A program made the translations under genes and the position numbers. 64,000 bases of DNA, from assembly GCA_028287135.1 (NCBI GenBank), contig JAQBQE010000057.1, positions 1 to 64,000 of the forward strand, in the 5' to 3' direction. Shown here piece by piece: positions 1 through 8,080 of this stretch. The notes under the pieces are model-generated. The model did not search any database. It was not told where the DNA came from and saw only the letters and a program-made list of their open reading frames with translations. This DNA comes from Myxococcales bacterium (GTDB lineage: Bacteria; Myxococcota_A; Polyangia; Haliangiales; Haliangiaceae). Each line of letters starts with the position of its first letter. Positions within the stretch are counted from its first letter, which is position 1.

Positions 1-39
1 CGCTGGCACCCTGTCATCGCGTCATGATCGCGGTGTCAG

Positions 40-885
40 GTGGCCCTCGTAGACTCCGTCATCTACATGTCGCGCGATTACCCCACCGGATTGTCTGGCG
101 CATCGGAATCAACAGTTACGTCGCCGAAAGCCGTGTCGTCGGCGCGGGAATCACGTCCGTTGTCGATGTTTACGTCGCTGAACGCGGCGAACGCGATTCG
201 GCTCACTCGGGGGCAGGTTGCCACGCGGTTGGGCATCAGCGTGTCCACCGTTCGCCGACTCGAAGGAACGCGCCTGCACCCCACGATCGACGGAGACGAC
301 GTGCGCTGGTTCGACGAGAGGGAGGTGGCGGCTCTCGCGGCGGAGCTGGTGAACACCACGAACACGAAGCGCAGAGGCGCGAAGGGCGCACCAGGCGCCG
401 AAACGACGCCTGCACGATCTCAGGGCGAGACCGCCGCGCTCGTCTTCGAGCGGCTCGAGCAACGGCAGTCGCTCGCCGAGATCGTTGTGGGCCTGCGCGT
501 CACGCCCGAGACCGTCCGCGCGCTGTTCGAACAGTGGTCGCTAGGACTCACCGAGGGTCAGCTCCGTATGGATGGCGAGCCGGCGCTCCCGCGCGCGAGT
601 GACTTCGACCGCGTAAAGCCGGCCGCCCTTGCCGCTCGCCTCGCCGGTCTGCCGGACGATCAGCTCACGCGCATCAGCGTTGCGCGTTTCCGCGAATGGT
701 ACCCGCACGGCGTCCACGAGTTTGCGCTCCTCGACGAACTGGGCGGCTTCCATGTTTCGGGGCCGTGCACCGTCCGCGAGATCACGCAGCGCCACGGCGG
801 CGGCAGCTACCGCGTCACCGCGTACGGCTTCAACCCTAACGGCCTGCGTTGGGAGCTTCTTGTCGAGGGGCTGGATGGCACCTGA
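40..885 (+). CDS. HTH DNA-binding protein (MerR/excisionase-like)
   Basis: A 281-residue product if read from GTG at 40. An in-frame stop at 25-27 bounds the frame. In-frame ATGs at 67 and 166 are equally possible starts, and the one at 166 sits just before the recognisable domain. That domain (RGQVATRLGISVSTVRRLEG, roughly residues 57-77 of the long form) is a MerR/HTH_17-type helix-turn-helix, followed by a short beta-wing-like segment. A second HTH-like segment (LAEIVVGLRVTPETVRALF) lies near residues 153-172. The C-terminal half is unrecognised. It sits at the left visible edge of element A, so a role in element regulation is inferred, not shown. Confidence 0.6.
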   Translation: MALVDSVIYMSRDYPTGLSGASESTVTSPKAVSSARESRPLSMFTSLNAANAIRLTRGQVATRLGISVSTVRRLEGTRLHPTIDGDDVRWFDEREVAALAAELVNTTNTKRRGAKGAPGAETTPARSQGETAALVFERLEQRQSLAEIVVGLRVTPETVRALFEQWSLGLTEGQLRMDGEPALPRASDFDRVKPAALAARLAGLPDDQLTRISVARFREWYPHGVHEFALLDELGGFHVSGPCTVREITQRHGGGSYRVTAYGFNPNGLRWELLVEGLDGT

Positions 886-1141
886 CAGGAACAAGAAGAC
901 ACCGAAGACCACCGCGCCTGGCGAAGCCGGTCCCAGCGAAAGAATCGGCAGGCACTGCCTGCCAAATTGGAGAATCCAGCATCGCGAGGATCCAAGCACG
1001 AGTAAGACCGACGAGAGAACCAGGCAACCTCAGCGCATCCACCGGACGATCGCGTCAATGCTGCGGCAGATAGTCTCGACTCGAAGGCCATCGCTGCCCA
1101 GCAGTGCAGGAGGTTCTGCGGTTACACTGACGACGACTTGT

Positions 1142-1744
1142 ATGCCGAAGCGAATCACGCGTGAGCTTGCGGTCGCTCAGTTCCGAGAGATCTTTGCCCA
1201 GCTCGATGCTCTTCGAGACCTGCTGGCTAATCCCGACTCATTCCTAGTCGTGACAACAACGCTTACGAAACAGATCGATCGCGGTCATCTGATCATCCCG
1301 GCAATCCCGTCGGAGTACGACTTCCTCAACCTCTGGCGTTACGAGGACAGAGGGATACTACCTGAGGATGGTGGAGCACCATTGTTCGCCGTGGTGCGCA
1401 AGCATGCGCACTACCATCGCGCGTCGAAGCGAGTTCTCGACCTGCTTGATGACGAAGCGTTCTGGCTAATCCACTCGCTTCCATCCGTCACCGCTCACGT
1501 CTCACCCAGCGCCCTTTCGCCACGGCTGACCAACGGCGAGCTACCAAAGCTGTCGACGTTCCCAGCGCCTAAACCACCGCTCACCCAAGACGCCGAAGCA
1601 TCCGCCCTCAAGGGACAAAAGGTTCTCCTGCTCGCGGCCACTCATGCGGAGCGCAACGCGATTCTTTCACGGCTGCAACCAGCGGAGGGCCAGACACATG
1701 TTCTGCGAGTCTTCGAAGGTGCCCAAACATACTACTGGGCTTGA
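1142..1744 (+). pseudogene. Truncated phosphorylase/nucleosidase-type gene, cut by IS
   Basis: An open frame from ATG 1142 encodes 200 residues. The first 150 are not recognised. The last 40 (KVLLLAATHAERNAILSRL, then a GAQTYYW ending) resemble the first strand and helix of PNP/UDP-phosphorylase-type effector domains, which normally continue for about 200 residues more. The reading frame ends at a TGA (1742-1744) that is the first three bases of the IS terminal repeat, so the stop is supplied by the insertion and the rest of the domain is missing. Such N-terminal-adaptor plus nucleosidase proteins are known in bacterial conflict systems. Family assignment is moderate at best because only the domain start is left. 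Confidence 0.5.
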
Positions 1745-1762
1745 CCCGGTCTCGTGGACACC
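1742..1762 (+). repeat. IS3 left inverted repeat
   Basis: The end starts TGACCCGGTCTCG and closes with TGGACACC. It matches the reverse complement of 2984-3004 at 17 of 21 positions. The TGA at its tip terminates the upstream interrupted reading frame. Confidence 0.88.
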
Positions 1763-1820
1763 GGTCTTACGCTGCAATTCCTTGTTGAACGAACTCGCGT
1801 TCGAAGTCAATCGGGCTCAG

Positions 1821-2678
1821 TTAGCGATTGTGTGAGTGCCTCCGGTCCGCGTTGTAGAAGCCGTCGATGTACGCAGCGACGTCATGCTCGACGTCGTGCG
1901 CATCACGCCACTGGGCGTTGTCCTCGAGTTCGAACTTGAGCGACGAGAAGAAGCTCTCGGCGACGGCGTTGTCCCAGCAGTTGCCCTTACGGCTCATGCT
2001 GCGCCGCACGCCATGGTTCTCAAGAACGGCGCGGTAGTCAGCGCACGCGTAGTGCACGCCGCGGTCACTGTGATGCAGCAGTCCCGCAGGCGCAGGGCGA
2101 AGCGCGAGCGCACGCTGAAGGGCGGTGACGGCGACGGTCGCATCGAGGTTGTCGGAGACAGCCCAGCCGACAACGCGACGAGCAAACAGGTCCAGGATCA
2201 CCGCGAGGTAGGCGAACCCGGTCTGCGTCGGCAGGTACGTCAGGTCGGAGACCCATACCTGGTTCGGGGCGGAGACCTCGAACTGCCGCGCGACGACGTT
2301 CGGCGCGACTGGTTCGCAGTGCTTCGACAGAGTCGTGTGACGAAATCGTCGACGAGAACGTGCTCGAAGGCCGTCTTCTCGCATCAGGCGAGCAACGCGC
2401 TTGCGGCCTACGCGGTGCCCTTGGGCTCGCAGCTCGGCGTGAACGCGCGGGCTGCCGTACCGCTGCTTGCTCGCCTGGAACGCTGCACGCACGTGCGGTT
2501 GGAGCGCGTCGTCCTGCTGCGCTCGTTTCGAGGTGGGGCACTTGAGCCAGGCGTAGTAGCCCGATGGCGCTACTCCAAGCACCCGGCACATGAAGGCAAC
2601 CGTGTACGCGCCCACGTGGGCAGCAATCGCCGCGTACTTCACGACTGGTTCCTCGCGAAGTACGCCGCCGTTTTTTTT
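1821..2678 (-). CDS. IS3-family transposase OrfB (DDE), made by frameshift
   Basis: This frame encodes the catalytic half of the transposase. The HTH_21-like segment (RYGSPRVHAEL) is followed by an rve integrase core with the DDE triad visible as WVSDLTYL, HSDRGVHY and WDNAVAESFFSSLK. The C-terminus ends normally (DRRHSHNR). No good independent start is obvious. The frame is entered from orfA by a -1 slip on the A8 run (2671-2678 on the complement), giving an OrfAB fusion of usual IS3 size. All three catalytic residues are intact, so the element may be active. Confidence 0.92.
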   Translation of the reverse strand, partial: KKNGGVLREEPVVKYAAIAAHVGAYTVAFMCRVLGVAPSGYYAWLKCPTSKRAQQDDALQPHVRAAFQASKQRYGSPRVHAELRAQGHRVGRKRVARLMREDGLRARSRRRFRHTTLSKHCEPVAPNVVARQFEVSAPNQVWVSDLTYLPTQTGFAYLAVILDLFARRVVGWAVSDNLDATVAVTALQRALALRPAPAGLLHHSDRGVHYACADYRAVLENHGVRRSMSRKGNCWDNAVAESFFSSLKFELEDNAQWRDAHDVEHDVAAYIDGFYNADRRHSHNR

Positions 2679-2965
2679 AGAAAGTCGCGCTCCTGCTCGA
2701 CGGTGCGCAGCTCGCGCCGCAACCTCGTCAACTCGGCCCGCTCCTCGGTAGTGAGCGGCCCCTGCGCGTCGGGGCGCTCGTCGACTTCTGCTTGCTTGAC
2801 CCACGCGCGCAGGGCCGTCTCCGTCAGGTCGAGCTCGCGCGCCACCTGCGAAATGGTCTTCCCAGGCGTCCGCGCGATGCGAACCGCCTCAGCCTTGAAC
2901 TCCGGCGTGAACGACCTGCGCTTGCGGGCCGTCTTGGACAACTTCTTCATGAACACCTCCATCAT
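2639..2965 (-). CDS. IS3-family transposase OrfA (HTH_Tnp_1)
   Basis: A 108-residue protein. The N-terminal helix-turn-helix has the family signature RRSFTPEFKAEAVRIA, followed by a segment including ISQVARELDLTETALRAWV. A leucine-zipper-like helix (TTEERAELTRLRRELRTVEQE) ends in DFLKK at the slippery A run. It binds the terminal repeats, and its last codons overlap the start of the OrfB frame. Two ATGs at the beginning (2965 and a few codons in) are both usable. Confidence 0.92.
   Translation of the reverse strand: MMEVFMKKLSKTARKRRSFTPEFKAEAVRIARTPGKTISQVARELDLTETALRAWVKQAEVDERPDAQGPLTTEERAELTRLRRELRTVEQERDFLKKTAAYFARNQS
2671..2678 (-). promoter_or_regulatory. Programmed -1 frameshift site (A8)
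   Basis: Eight consecutive A residues on the minus strand contain an A_AAA_AAA heptamer in the orfA frame (CTA AAA AAA ACG). A slip of -1 joins orfA to orfB, as is usual in IS3 elements. The downstream stimulatory structure was not assessed. Confidence 0.8.
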
Positions 2966-4508
2966 GACGAGAAAGGGATGGGAGGTGTCCGCGGAATCGG
3001 GTCAGGCCCACGAGCACGCGCTCGAGGCATCGCTTTGCGTCGAGAGCTTCGCTGACTTCGTTACGCGGTTCTGGCCGACGATTGACGCGCACACGTACAA
3101 ACCGACCACGGCCAGCGAAGCGATCATCGCGACGCTTCAAGCCGTCGCGGAAGGTCGAATTCGACGGCTCGCGATCGAGGTTCCACCTGGAACCGGCAAA
3201 AGCACGTTGCTCGCGCTCTATGGTGCGTGGCGGCTCGCACGTAACGCTTCACATCGGGCCATCTACGCGAGCCACGCGTACACGATCGCGGCGAACGGGC
3301 TCTCGCTTCGAGCTCGCCGCATCGTCGAGAGCGAGGGCTTTCACGCGATGTTCCCCGCCATCGAGCTCCGCGACGACGAGAACACGGCGAGCGTGTGGGC
3401 GACGACGAGCAACGGGAAGTATGTGGCCGTCGGTGTAGGCGGTGCGCTCACCGGCCATCGCGCAAACGAAACCGTGGTGGATGATCCACTGAACTCGATC
3501 GATGCGCACTCGAAGGCAACGCGCGACACGTGCCACGCGTGGTTCGGCGAGAGCTTCTCTACCCGCGTTGATGGTGATGGTCCGATCACCGTCGTGGGCC
3601 AGCGTCTCGGTACCGATGATCTGATCGGCCGACTCAAAGCGAGTGGTGCCGCGTGGACATGCCTCACGCTACCCGCGGAGTTCGACGGTCGCCGGCGATG
3701 CACGGTGCTCGCTCTCGATGGCTCGGTGGTGTGGACGGATCCACGCACCTATGACGGTGAGCTCCTCGCACCGGCGATCCTGTCGCGGGGGAAGCTCGAT
3801 GAACTCAAGCTCGGGATCGGTTCGGCCGCGTTCCAGAGCCAATACAATCAGTATCCGAGCTCCGACGAGAACTCGATGGCACCGGCGCGGTGGTGGCGCT
3901 TCTACCGGCCGCAACACGCATCGGACGGTGTGCGCCGTCCCCTGGGGTGTAACGAGGATCCGGCGGCCGAGCTCCCCGCCACATTCGATCGCGTTGTCAT
4001 CGCCGCGGATCTCACGTTCGGCTCGGTGAAGGGTGACTTCGCCGTGGTCCAGGTGTGGGGAGCGAAGGGTGGCGGCCGATATCTCCTTCGCCAATGGCGA
4101 CAACGCGCCGGCTTCGAAGATCAGGTGGCCGCGATCAAGCGCTTCGCCGCGGAGTTCCCCGGCGCGAAGATCGCCGTGGAGAAAGCCGCCAACGGTGCGG
4201 CCGTGATCGAGACGCTATCGAAGAGCCTTCCCGGTGTGGTTCCCCAGATCCCGATCGGTTCGAAGGCGCAACGCCTCGCATCGGTGGTGCCTACGCTCGA
4301 GAGCGGCGCGTGTTTGCTACCGGAGAGCGCGAACTTCATCGCCGAGCTCGTGGAAGAGTTCCAGACGTTCCCCGGCCGCCACGATGATCAAGTCGATTGC
4401 GCGGTGTGGGCTCTCCTCGCGTTGCAAGGATCGTCGTATTCGCTCCCCGAGGTTGATGCCGACGACGAAGGTCTAGTTGCCTACGGCATGCGGCTCATGG
4501 GTTTCTGA
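2964..4508 (+). CDS. Phage terminase large subunit, 5' end replaced by IS
   Basis: A 514-residue frame reading from an ATG inside the IS right end. Native sequence begins only after 3004. The ATPase domain has Walker A VPPGTGKSTLL near residues 73-83 and an acidic Walker B-like VVDDPLNS near 171. The RNase H-like nuclease domain has IAADLTFG (acidic residue about 349) and the terminal HDDQVDCAVWALLAL (about 473-487), as in TerL proteins that package phage DNA. The family normally starts only a few residues before the first native residues here, so the IS landed at or next to the start codon. The replacement ATG has no Shine-Dalgarno sequence, so expression is doubtful. No small terminase, portal or capsid gene is next to it. 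Confidence 0.85.
   Translation: MTRKGWEVSAESGQAHEHALEASLCVESFADFVTRFWPTIDAHTYKPTTASEAIIATLQAVAEGRIRRLAIEVPPGTGKSTLLALYGAWRLARNASHRAIYASHAYTIAANGLSLRARRIVESEGFHAMFPAIELRDDENTASVWATTSNGKYVAVGVGGALTGHRANETVVDDPLNSIDAHSKATRDTCHAWFGESFSTRVDGDGPITVVGQRLGTDDLIGRLKASGAAWTCLTLPAEFDGRRRCTVLALDGSVVWTDPRTYDGELLAPAILSRGKLDELKLGIGSAAFQSQYNQYPSSDENSMAPARWWRFYRPQHASDGVRRPLGCNEDPAAELPATFDRVVIAADLTFGSVKGDFAVVQVWGAKGGGRYLLRQWRQRAGFEDQVAAIKRFAAEFPGAKIAVEKAANGAAVIETLSKSLPGVVPQIPIGSKAQRLASVVPTLESGACLLPESANFIAELVEEFQTFPGRHDDQVDCAVWALLALQGSSYSLPEVDADDEGLVAYGMRLMGF
2984..3004 (-). repeat. IS3 right inverted repeat
   Basis: The complement of this stretch starts TGACCCGATTCCG and closes GGACACC, pairing with the left end at 1742. 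It lies between the orfA start and the terminase coding sequence. Confidence 0.88.
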
Positions 4509-4514
4509 TTGGCG

Positions 4515-5129
4515 TTACTCAATCGCGCTCGTCGCCACCTGAAAGCTCGTCGGCGCAATCTCGGCGCCCGTGACGCCGTAGAACGAAATGTTCGGAACCA
4601 CATTCGGTCCGCTACAGGTTGTCCCGCTCTTGCTGTAGTACGAAGGATAGGCCGTACCGCGTGCGTAGATCCGCGGTCCGGTTGCAGTTGGTCCCGTCGG
4701 ACACGTTGGCGACGCGGCGACCGTCGGCACAGCAACATACGTCGGTGGCGAGCATGTGTACGCGATCGTCAATCGGATCGTGCAAGCCGCATCGGCGAAG
4801 TAGTCGGCGACGGGCGCCGCCCCGGGAAGGCACCGAGTCATGCCGTCGGACGCGAGTTGGAACGAGCAATCCTCGTTATTCCTGGCCGTGTCGACGAACC
4901 CGGAGAACTGCTTTGCACCGTCGGGTGTGGTCAAGACCTTCATCTTGATCCGCGTGCCGCTCTTCGCGATCTCCGTTCCGAGATCACCACCACCGCCACC
5001 ACCGCCACCGTCTCCAGCGTCTCCACCACCCGCTCCGTCGGTTCCACCCGCATCGTCGGTCGGACGATCGCCGCTCGTGGTTCCGCACGCACCGAGCACC
5101 ATCACCAACATCACCCGTTGAATCGTCAT
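4515..5129 (-). CDS. Secreted lipoprotein (myxobacterial DUF-type)
   Basis: A 204-residue protein with a short signal peptide and lipobox (MLVMVLGAC) followed by an acidic, glycine-rich linker containing a run of eight glycines. The folded part carries several cysteines (EDCSFQL, TRCLPG, DAACTIRL, YTCSPP, TTCSGP). This pattern is common in outer-membrane lipoproteins of Kofleriaceae-like bacteria. The start at 5129 is chosen because the longer upstream frame adds an implausible charged leader. The gene is convergent with terL (7 bp apart) and opposite to the surrounding operon, like a moron cargo gene. Function is unknown. Confidence 0.7.
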   Translation of the reverse strand: MTIQRVMLVMVLGACGTTSGDRPTDDAGGTDGAGGGDAGDGGGGGGGGDLGTEIAKSGTRIKMKVLTTPDGAKQFSGFVDTARNNEDCSFQLASDGMTRCLPGAAPVADYFADAACTIRLTIAYTCSPPTYVAVPTVAASPTCPTGPTATGPRIYARGTAYPSYYSKSGTTCSGPNVVPNISFYGVTGAEIAPTSFQVATSAIE

Positions 5130-5308
5130 CCGACCATCATACGCGCGCGGCCGAGCTCGCTCGCCGGCGAACGCTGCATTCGTTTCACGATCGCGAGGGT
5201 CTGACATCGATCGTTGGTTGCGGGCAAACCCCGCGAGATCGTTGGCCGCGGATGGGAGCGATCGATCGGGTACTGGCGGCCGTGCGTTCGTCAAATCACA
5301 GATGACGC

Positions 5309-5494
5309 ATGACTCAACTGCTAACGGTGTCGGACGCGGCGCGAGCGCTCGGGCTCACGCCGGCCGCGGTGAAGAATCACGATGACGAGCTCGCGCCCGA
5401 GCGCACCGAGAGTGGCCGGCGCATCTACCACCGAGCGCGGGTGGAGGCATTCGCCGCGCGCCGCGATGCCGCACGCGATCGGGGTGTCCGATGA
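5309..5494 (+). CDS. Small MerR-type HTH protein
   Basis: A 61-residue protein. LLTVSDAARALGLTPAAVKN forms a MerR/HTH_17 helix-turn-helix, followed by a wing (RTESGRRIYHRARVEAFAAR). It is the first gene of a five-gene run with 4-bp start/stop overlaps, and it occupies the same position as the 64-residue HTH gene that opens the element B operon (14490). It is probably an AlpA/excisionase-like regulator of the element. Confidence 0.72.
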   Translation: MTQLLTVSDAARALGLTPAAVKNHDDELAPERTESGRRIYHRARVEAFAARRDAARDRGVR

Positions 5495-5793
5495 GCCCTC
5501 TACGAGAATCGTTGTCGCTCGCATCACTCCGTCACGGAATGACGGCGCACGATGACGAGACCGATCGCGAGTTCGGGATCCGCGTGCTCGAGAGACTCGG
5601 GGTCCGTACGTGTGAACCCGCGGCACCGATGGGTAGCGTTCGCGACTTCACGCCGATCGCCGCGCACGATGATCACTACATCCTCACCCGCGCGATTTTC
5701 GTCGCGGAGTACGAGCCCCGAACCTCGAATGATATCGAGACGCCACGGCGCGAACCAACCCGGCGCTTCGCGTCGGATCGGATGCGCCCGTGA
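5491..5793 (+). CDS. Hypothetical protein, element A operon
   Basis: A 100-residue protein that starts with ATG overlapping the previous stop (ATGA). No domain is recognised. It has a central hydrophobic strand region (DDHYILTRAIFVAEYEP) and a basic tail. The coupled start and the matching codon use support it as a real gene. Confidence 0.6.
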   Translation: MSPLRESLSLASLRHGMTAHDDETDREFGIRVLERLGVRTCEPAAPMGSVRDFTPIAAHDDHYILTRAIFVAEYEPRTSNDIETPRREPTRRFASDRMRP

Positions 5794-5984
5794 TCATGTC
5801 AGTAGCGGACCGCACCGCGTACTTTCGCGCCATGGTCGCGGCGTACGCGCATCCGGCGCCGGCGCGTACCGCGTTCGCCGATCACCTGGATTCGCTCGGT
5901 GAGGCGTACGCGGCCGGGCTCGCCGCTCACCTTCGCAACACGTCCCAGCGCCGGAACCCGGTCCGGCAGAGAGCAGTGAACTAG
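5790..5984 (+). CDS. Hypothetical small protein, element A operon
   Basis: A 64-residue product starting at GTG 5790, which overlaps the previous stop; an ATG two codons later is an alternative. The sequence is helix-rich (RTAYFRAMVAAYAHP, DHLDSLGEAYAAGLAAHLR) and basic at the C-terminus. No family is recognised. The stop abuts the next ATG directly, suggesting translational coupling. Confidence 0.55.
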   Translation: MIMSVADRTAYFRAMVAAYAHPAPARTAFADHLDSLGEAYAAGLAAHLRNTSQRRNPVRQRAVN

Positions 5985-6419
5985 ATGACGAAGGCCACCG
6001 AAGTTTGCGTTTGCGACATCGAACACGGGTGCGCGTGCGAGCCGGACGCATTGCCCGCGGACACGTTGCAGGCGATGAGCGTCGCGAAGATGCGCGGTGA
6101 CTCGAACGAGATCGAGCGGCTTCGCGCCGATGGTCTCGCTCGGATCGCGAGTGCGAAGGGGAAGCACGCGCACCGCGCGGACACGACGGATCGCGAAGCG
6201 CTTCTTTCCCAGCTCGCCGAGCTCGGCGTTCCGCGTGATCGCGTCACGGGCAACGGCCGCCCGATCGCCGAGCGTGATGCGCTGTACCTCGCCGAGCGCG
6301 TGCGTGTGGCGACGGAGAATCGCGGCAAGCGATCCGATGAAACCGATCTGCCGCCGTCGAGTGCCCGCGCCGAATACGTCAACCGTCAACAGAACTCGTG
6401 GAAGGCAGGATCGAAGTGA
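5985..6419 (+). CDS. Hypothetical protein with GCAC and ERDALYLAE motifs
   Basis: A 144-residue protein. The N-terminus has clustered cysteines (VCVCDIEHGCACEPD) and the middle is helical. Near residue 100 it has AERDALYLAERV. The 157-residue protein at 15428 in element B has both a GCAC motif near its N-terminus and ERDALYVAEV, so the two are probably diverged homologues at equivalent operon positions. Function is unknown; a metal site formed by the cysteines is possible. Confidence 0.62.
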   Translation: MTKATEVCVCDIEHGCACEPDALPADTLQAMSVAKMRGDSNEIERLRADGLARIASAKGKHAHRADTTDREALLSQLAELGVPRDRVTGNGRPIAERDALYLAERVRVATENRGKRSDETDLPPSSARAEYVNRQQNSWKAGSK

Positions 6420-7111
6420 AAACCACCACCGATGACAGGATCGCGATGCTCGAGAGCACCGTCGCCGAGCTCGCCGCGACCGTGGCGATTCTCGTGGAGG
6501 CAAGCCGCCCGATGATCGGTGGCCCCACCGCGATCGAGATCCACCGCGCGGAAGCGGCGCAACTCGCCGCGCAACGCGAGCGCAAGGCGCAACGGGAAGC
6601 CGTGCTCTCCGCAACCACGAAGGAACGATCGGCCGCGTATCTCAAGCTCGACGAATCGAACCGCAAGGCACTCCTTCACACGATGGCGTTGCCGGCGCGG
6701 TTGGAGTTCGCCAGCACGCTCACCAATGCGGCGTATGACACGATGATCGCCGATCTCGCGCACGAAGCCCCGCACGTTGCGTTCGCGCTCGCTGCACCGG
6801 CCGAGCCGCAAGTGATCGTCACGACGACGGCACCGCGCACCGACGTTCGCACGCCGATGGGTTTCGCGATCTCATCGGGTCAAGAGCATGTCGAATCCGC
6901 GTCGGCATGGGCGCAACGGCTCGATGCGGACCCGGAGCTCCGACGCATGCTCGAGGGGCTGGCCGCTTCGCCGATCCACTTTCCGCATCCACCACGGATC
7001 CAAGTTCGCGAGCTCACCACGAACGAAGCGATCCATCGCGCGATCCGCGACTGGCGAACGGGCGCACCGCTTCCCGCACGCGCCAAGCCGAGCTCGACGC
7101 GCGCGGCGTGA
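6416..7111 (+). CDS. Coiled-coil protein, element A operon
   Basis: A 231-residue product starting at GTG 6416, which overlaps the previous stop (GTGA); a frame extension to 6398 adds six residues. The first 40 residues form a likely coiled coil (MLESTVAELAATVAILVEA), then comes a charged helical stretch (QLAAQRERKAQREAV) and a less regular C-terminal half with a basic tail. The element B gene at 15913 likewise opens with a coiled coil. No catalytic motif is seen. Confidence 0.6.
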   Translation: MKTTTDDRIAMLESTVAELAATVAILVEASRPMIGGPTAIEIHRAEAAQLAAQRERKAQREAVLSATTKERSAAYLKLDESNRKALLHTMALPARLEFASTLTNAAYDTMIADLAHEAPHVAFALAAPAEPQVIVTTTAPRTDVRTPMGFAISSGQEHVESASAWAQRLDADPELRRMLEGLAASPIHFPHPPRIQVRELTTNEAIHRAIRDWRTGAPLPARAKPSSTRAA

Positions 7112-7294
7112 TCGTTTATGGCGACGTGCGAGAGCACCGGCGCGAATGATTGGCGCGTCGCTATCCGAGAGCTCGGTGTGGTGCCGTGGGAGATCCACGG
7201 ACGGGGAACCTTCGCCCCCTTGAATCAGAGCGCTCGTCTGGTGGGTCCCCACCTTTCGCCTGTACGACGACGAGCTAGCCCTGCTTACGTCGGA

Positions 7295-7519
7295 TCAGGT
7301 GTGGCCGAGCGCGAGCCGTTGGTGGTGCCCGAACCGCTCACCCGGTGCCGTCCGTGCGATGTGGATCGCACCGCTCGACACGAGTTCCCGAGCGGAATCA
7401 AGGCTCACCTCGCCATGGTCGCGAACGTCGCCGAGCCGGTCATCGTCTTCGTAGACGAGCGTCGTGTGGCGGTACGTTCCATCGCTGAGAAGCGTCACGA
7501 GCTCCGTTGTTTTGCCCAT
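7295..7519 (-). CDS. Possible small protein (low support)
   Basis: A 74-residue minus-strand frame (begins MGKTTELVTLLSDGTYRHT) with codon use like its neighbours. It would follow the 144-residue gene at 7575. There is no clear ribosome site and no recognised family, and the plus strand is open over the same stretch. I keep it because 7112-7574 otherwise has no gene. Confidence 0.35.
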   Translation of the reverse strand: MGKTTELVTLLSDGTYRHTTLVYEDDDRLGDVRDHGEVSLDSARELVSSGAIHIARTAPGERFGHHQRLALGHT

Positions 7520-7574
7520 ACCGTCGGGGTTACCACGACGACTCGGAGCCGTGCGCGAATTCGCTCTTCCGCGA

Positions 7575-8009
7575 TTAGCGAAACGACTTCGGTTTGGGGA
7601 AGTCCTCGATCAGCGCTGCAAGCAACGTATTGGCCGCCGAGCGCTTCGAGACCGGCTCGCCCGGAACCGGCGTACGAAACGTGTCGGGCTCGATACCCTC
7701 GAAGGTGTTTGTGATGACGTTCCATCCGAGCGGGACCTTCCTGTGGCTCGGCGCAATCGCATGGCCTCCACGCCACACGAACGTGATCCAGGCTTCCGCA
7801 CCCTTCAATTTGAAGACAAGCGCGCATTCATGCGGGTCTGGATAGCGCGCGATCTTCATCCCGGCGTAGCCATCGAGTTGAAGGATCTCTTCGAAGAGCT
7901 TTTCGTTCGCCGCGATTCTCGCTTCGCGGACTTCATCGTCGTCGGTGCGGCTCGCGACCAAGGTGCGGATCAGAAGGCGGGCTTCGTCGAGTTCGGGCGA
8001 TTCGCTCAT
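7575..8009 (-). CDS. Hypothetical protein downstream of the module (element A only)
   Basis: A 144-residue protein, helical for the first 50 residues (ARIAANEKLFEEILQLDGY) and then alternating strands including ECALVFKLKGAEAWITFVW. It looks like a compact alpha/beta domain. It lies 72 bp after the DUF6575-like gene on the same strand, so it may be co-transcribed. Element B has no counterpart, which makes it optional cargo rather than a core part of the repeated module. No function assigned. Confidence 0.62.
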   Translation of the reverse strand: MSESPELDEARLLIRTLVASRTDDDEVREARIAANEKLFEEILQLDGYAGMKIARYPDPHECALVFKLKGAEAWITFVWRGGHAIAPSHRKVPLGWNVITNTFEGIEPDTFRTPVPGEPVSKRSAANTLLAALIEDFPKPKSFR

Positions 8010-8080
8010 TGCGGCTACTTTCCTTGCGAGGCGACGCGCGCATTGAGGGGCAAGCGCGACACGGAATCCCGGCAGAACCG

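Larger units (their letters stand above)
1742..3004 (-). mobile_element. IS3-family insertion sequence
   Basis: A complete element of about 1263 bp bounded by 21-bp imperfect inverted repeats that begin TGACCCG and end GGACACC (1742-1762 and the complement of 2984-3004; 17 of 21 match). It encodes orfA and orfB on the minus strand with a poly-A frameshift site, the classical IS3 layout. Flanks do not give a convincing 3-5 bp target duplication: GGC could be repeated only if the left end is moved one base to 1741. The left flank is a broken nucleosidase-type gene and the right flank is the start of a terminase, so a deletion may have accompanied insertion. Confidence 0.93.

Noticed and set aside
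1836-2963. Plus-strand open frame running through the IS into the terminase
   Set aside because: It is the antisense of the IS3 transposase genes. TerL-like sequence begins only after 3004, so the upstream 376 codons are a shadow.
7118-7714. Plus-strand frame of 198 codons after the element A operon
   Set aside because: The composition is Arg/Ser/Pro-rich as in antisense shadows, and its second half lies opposite the better supported 144-residue gene.
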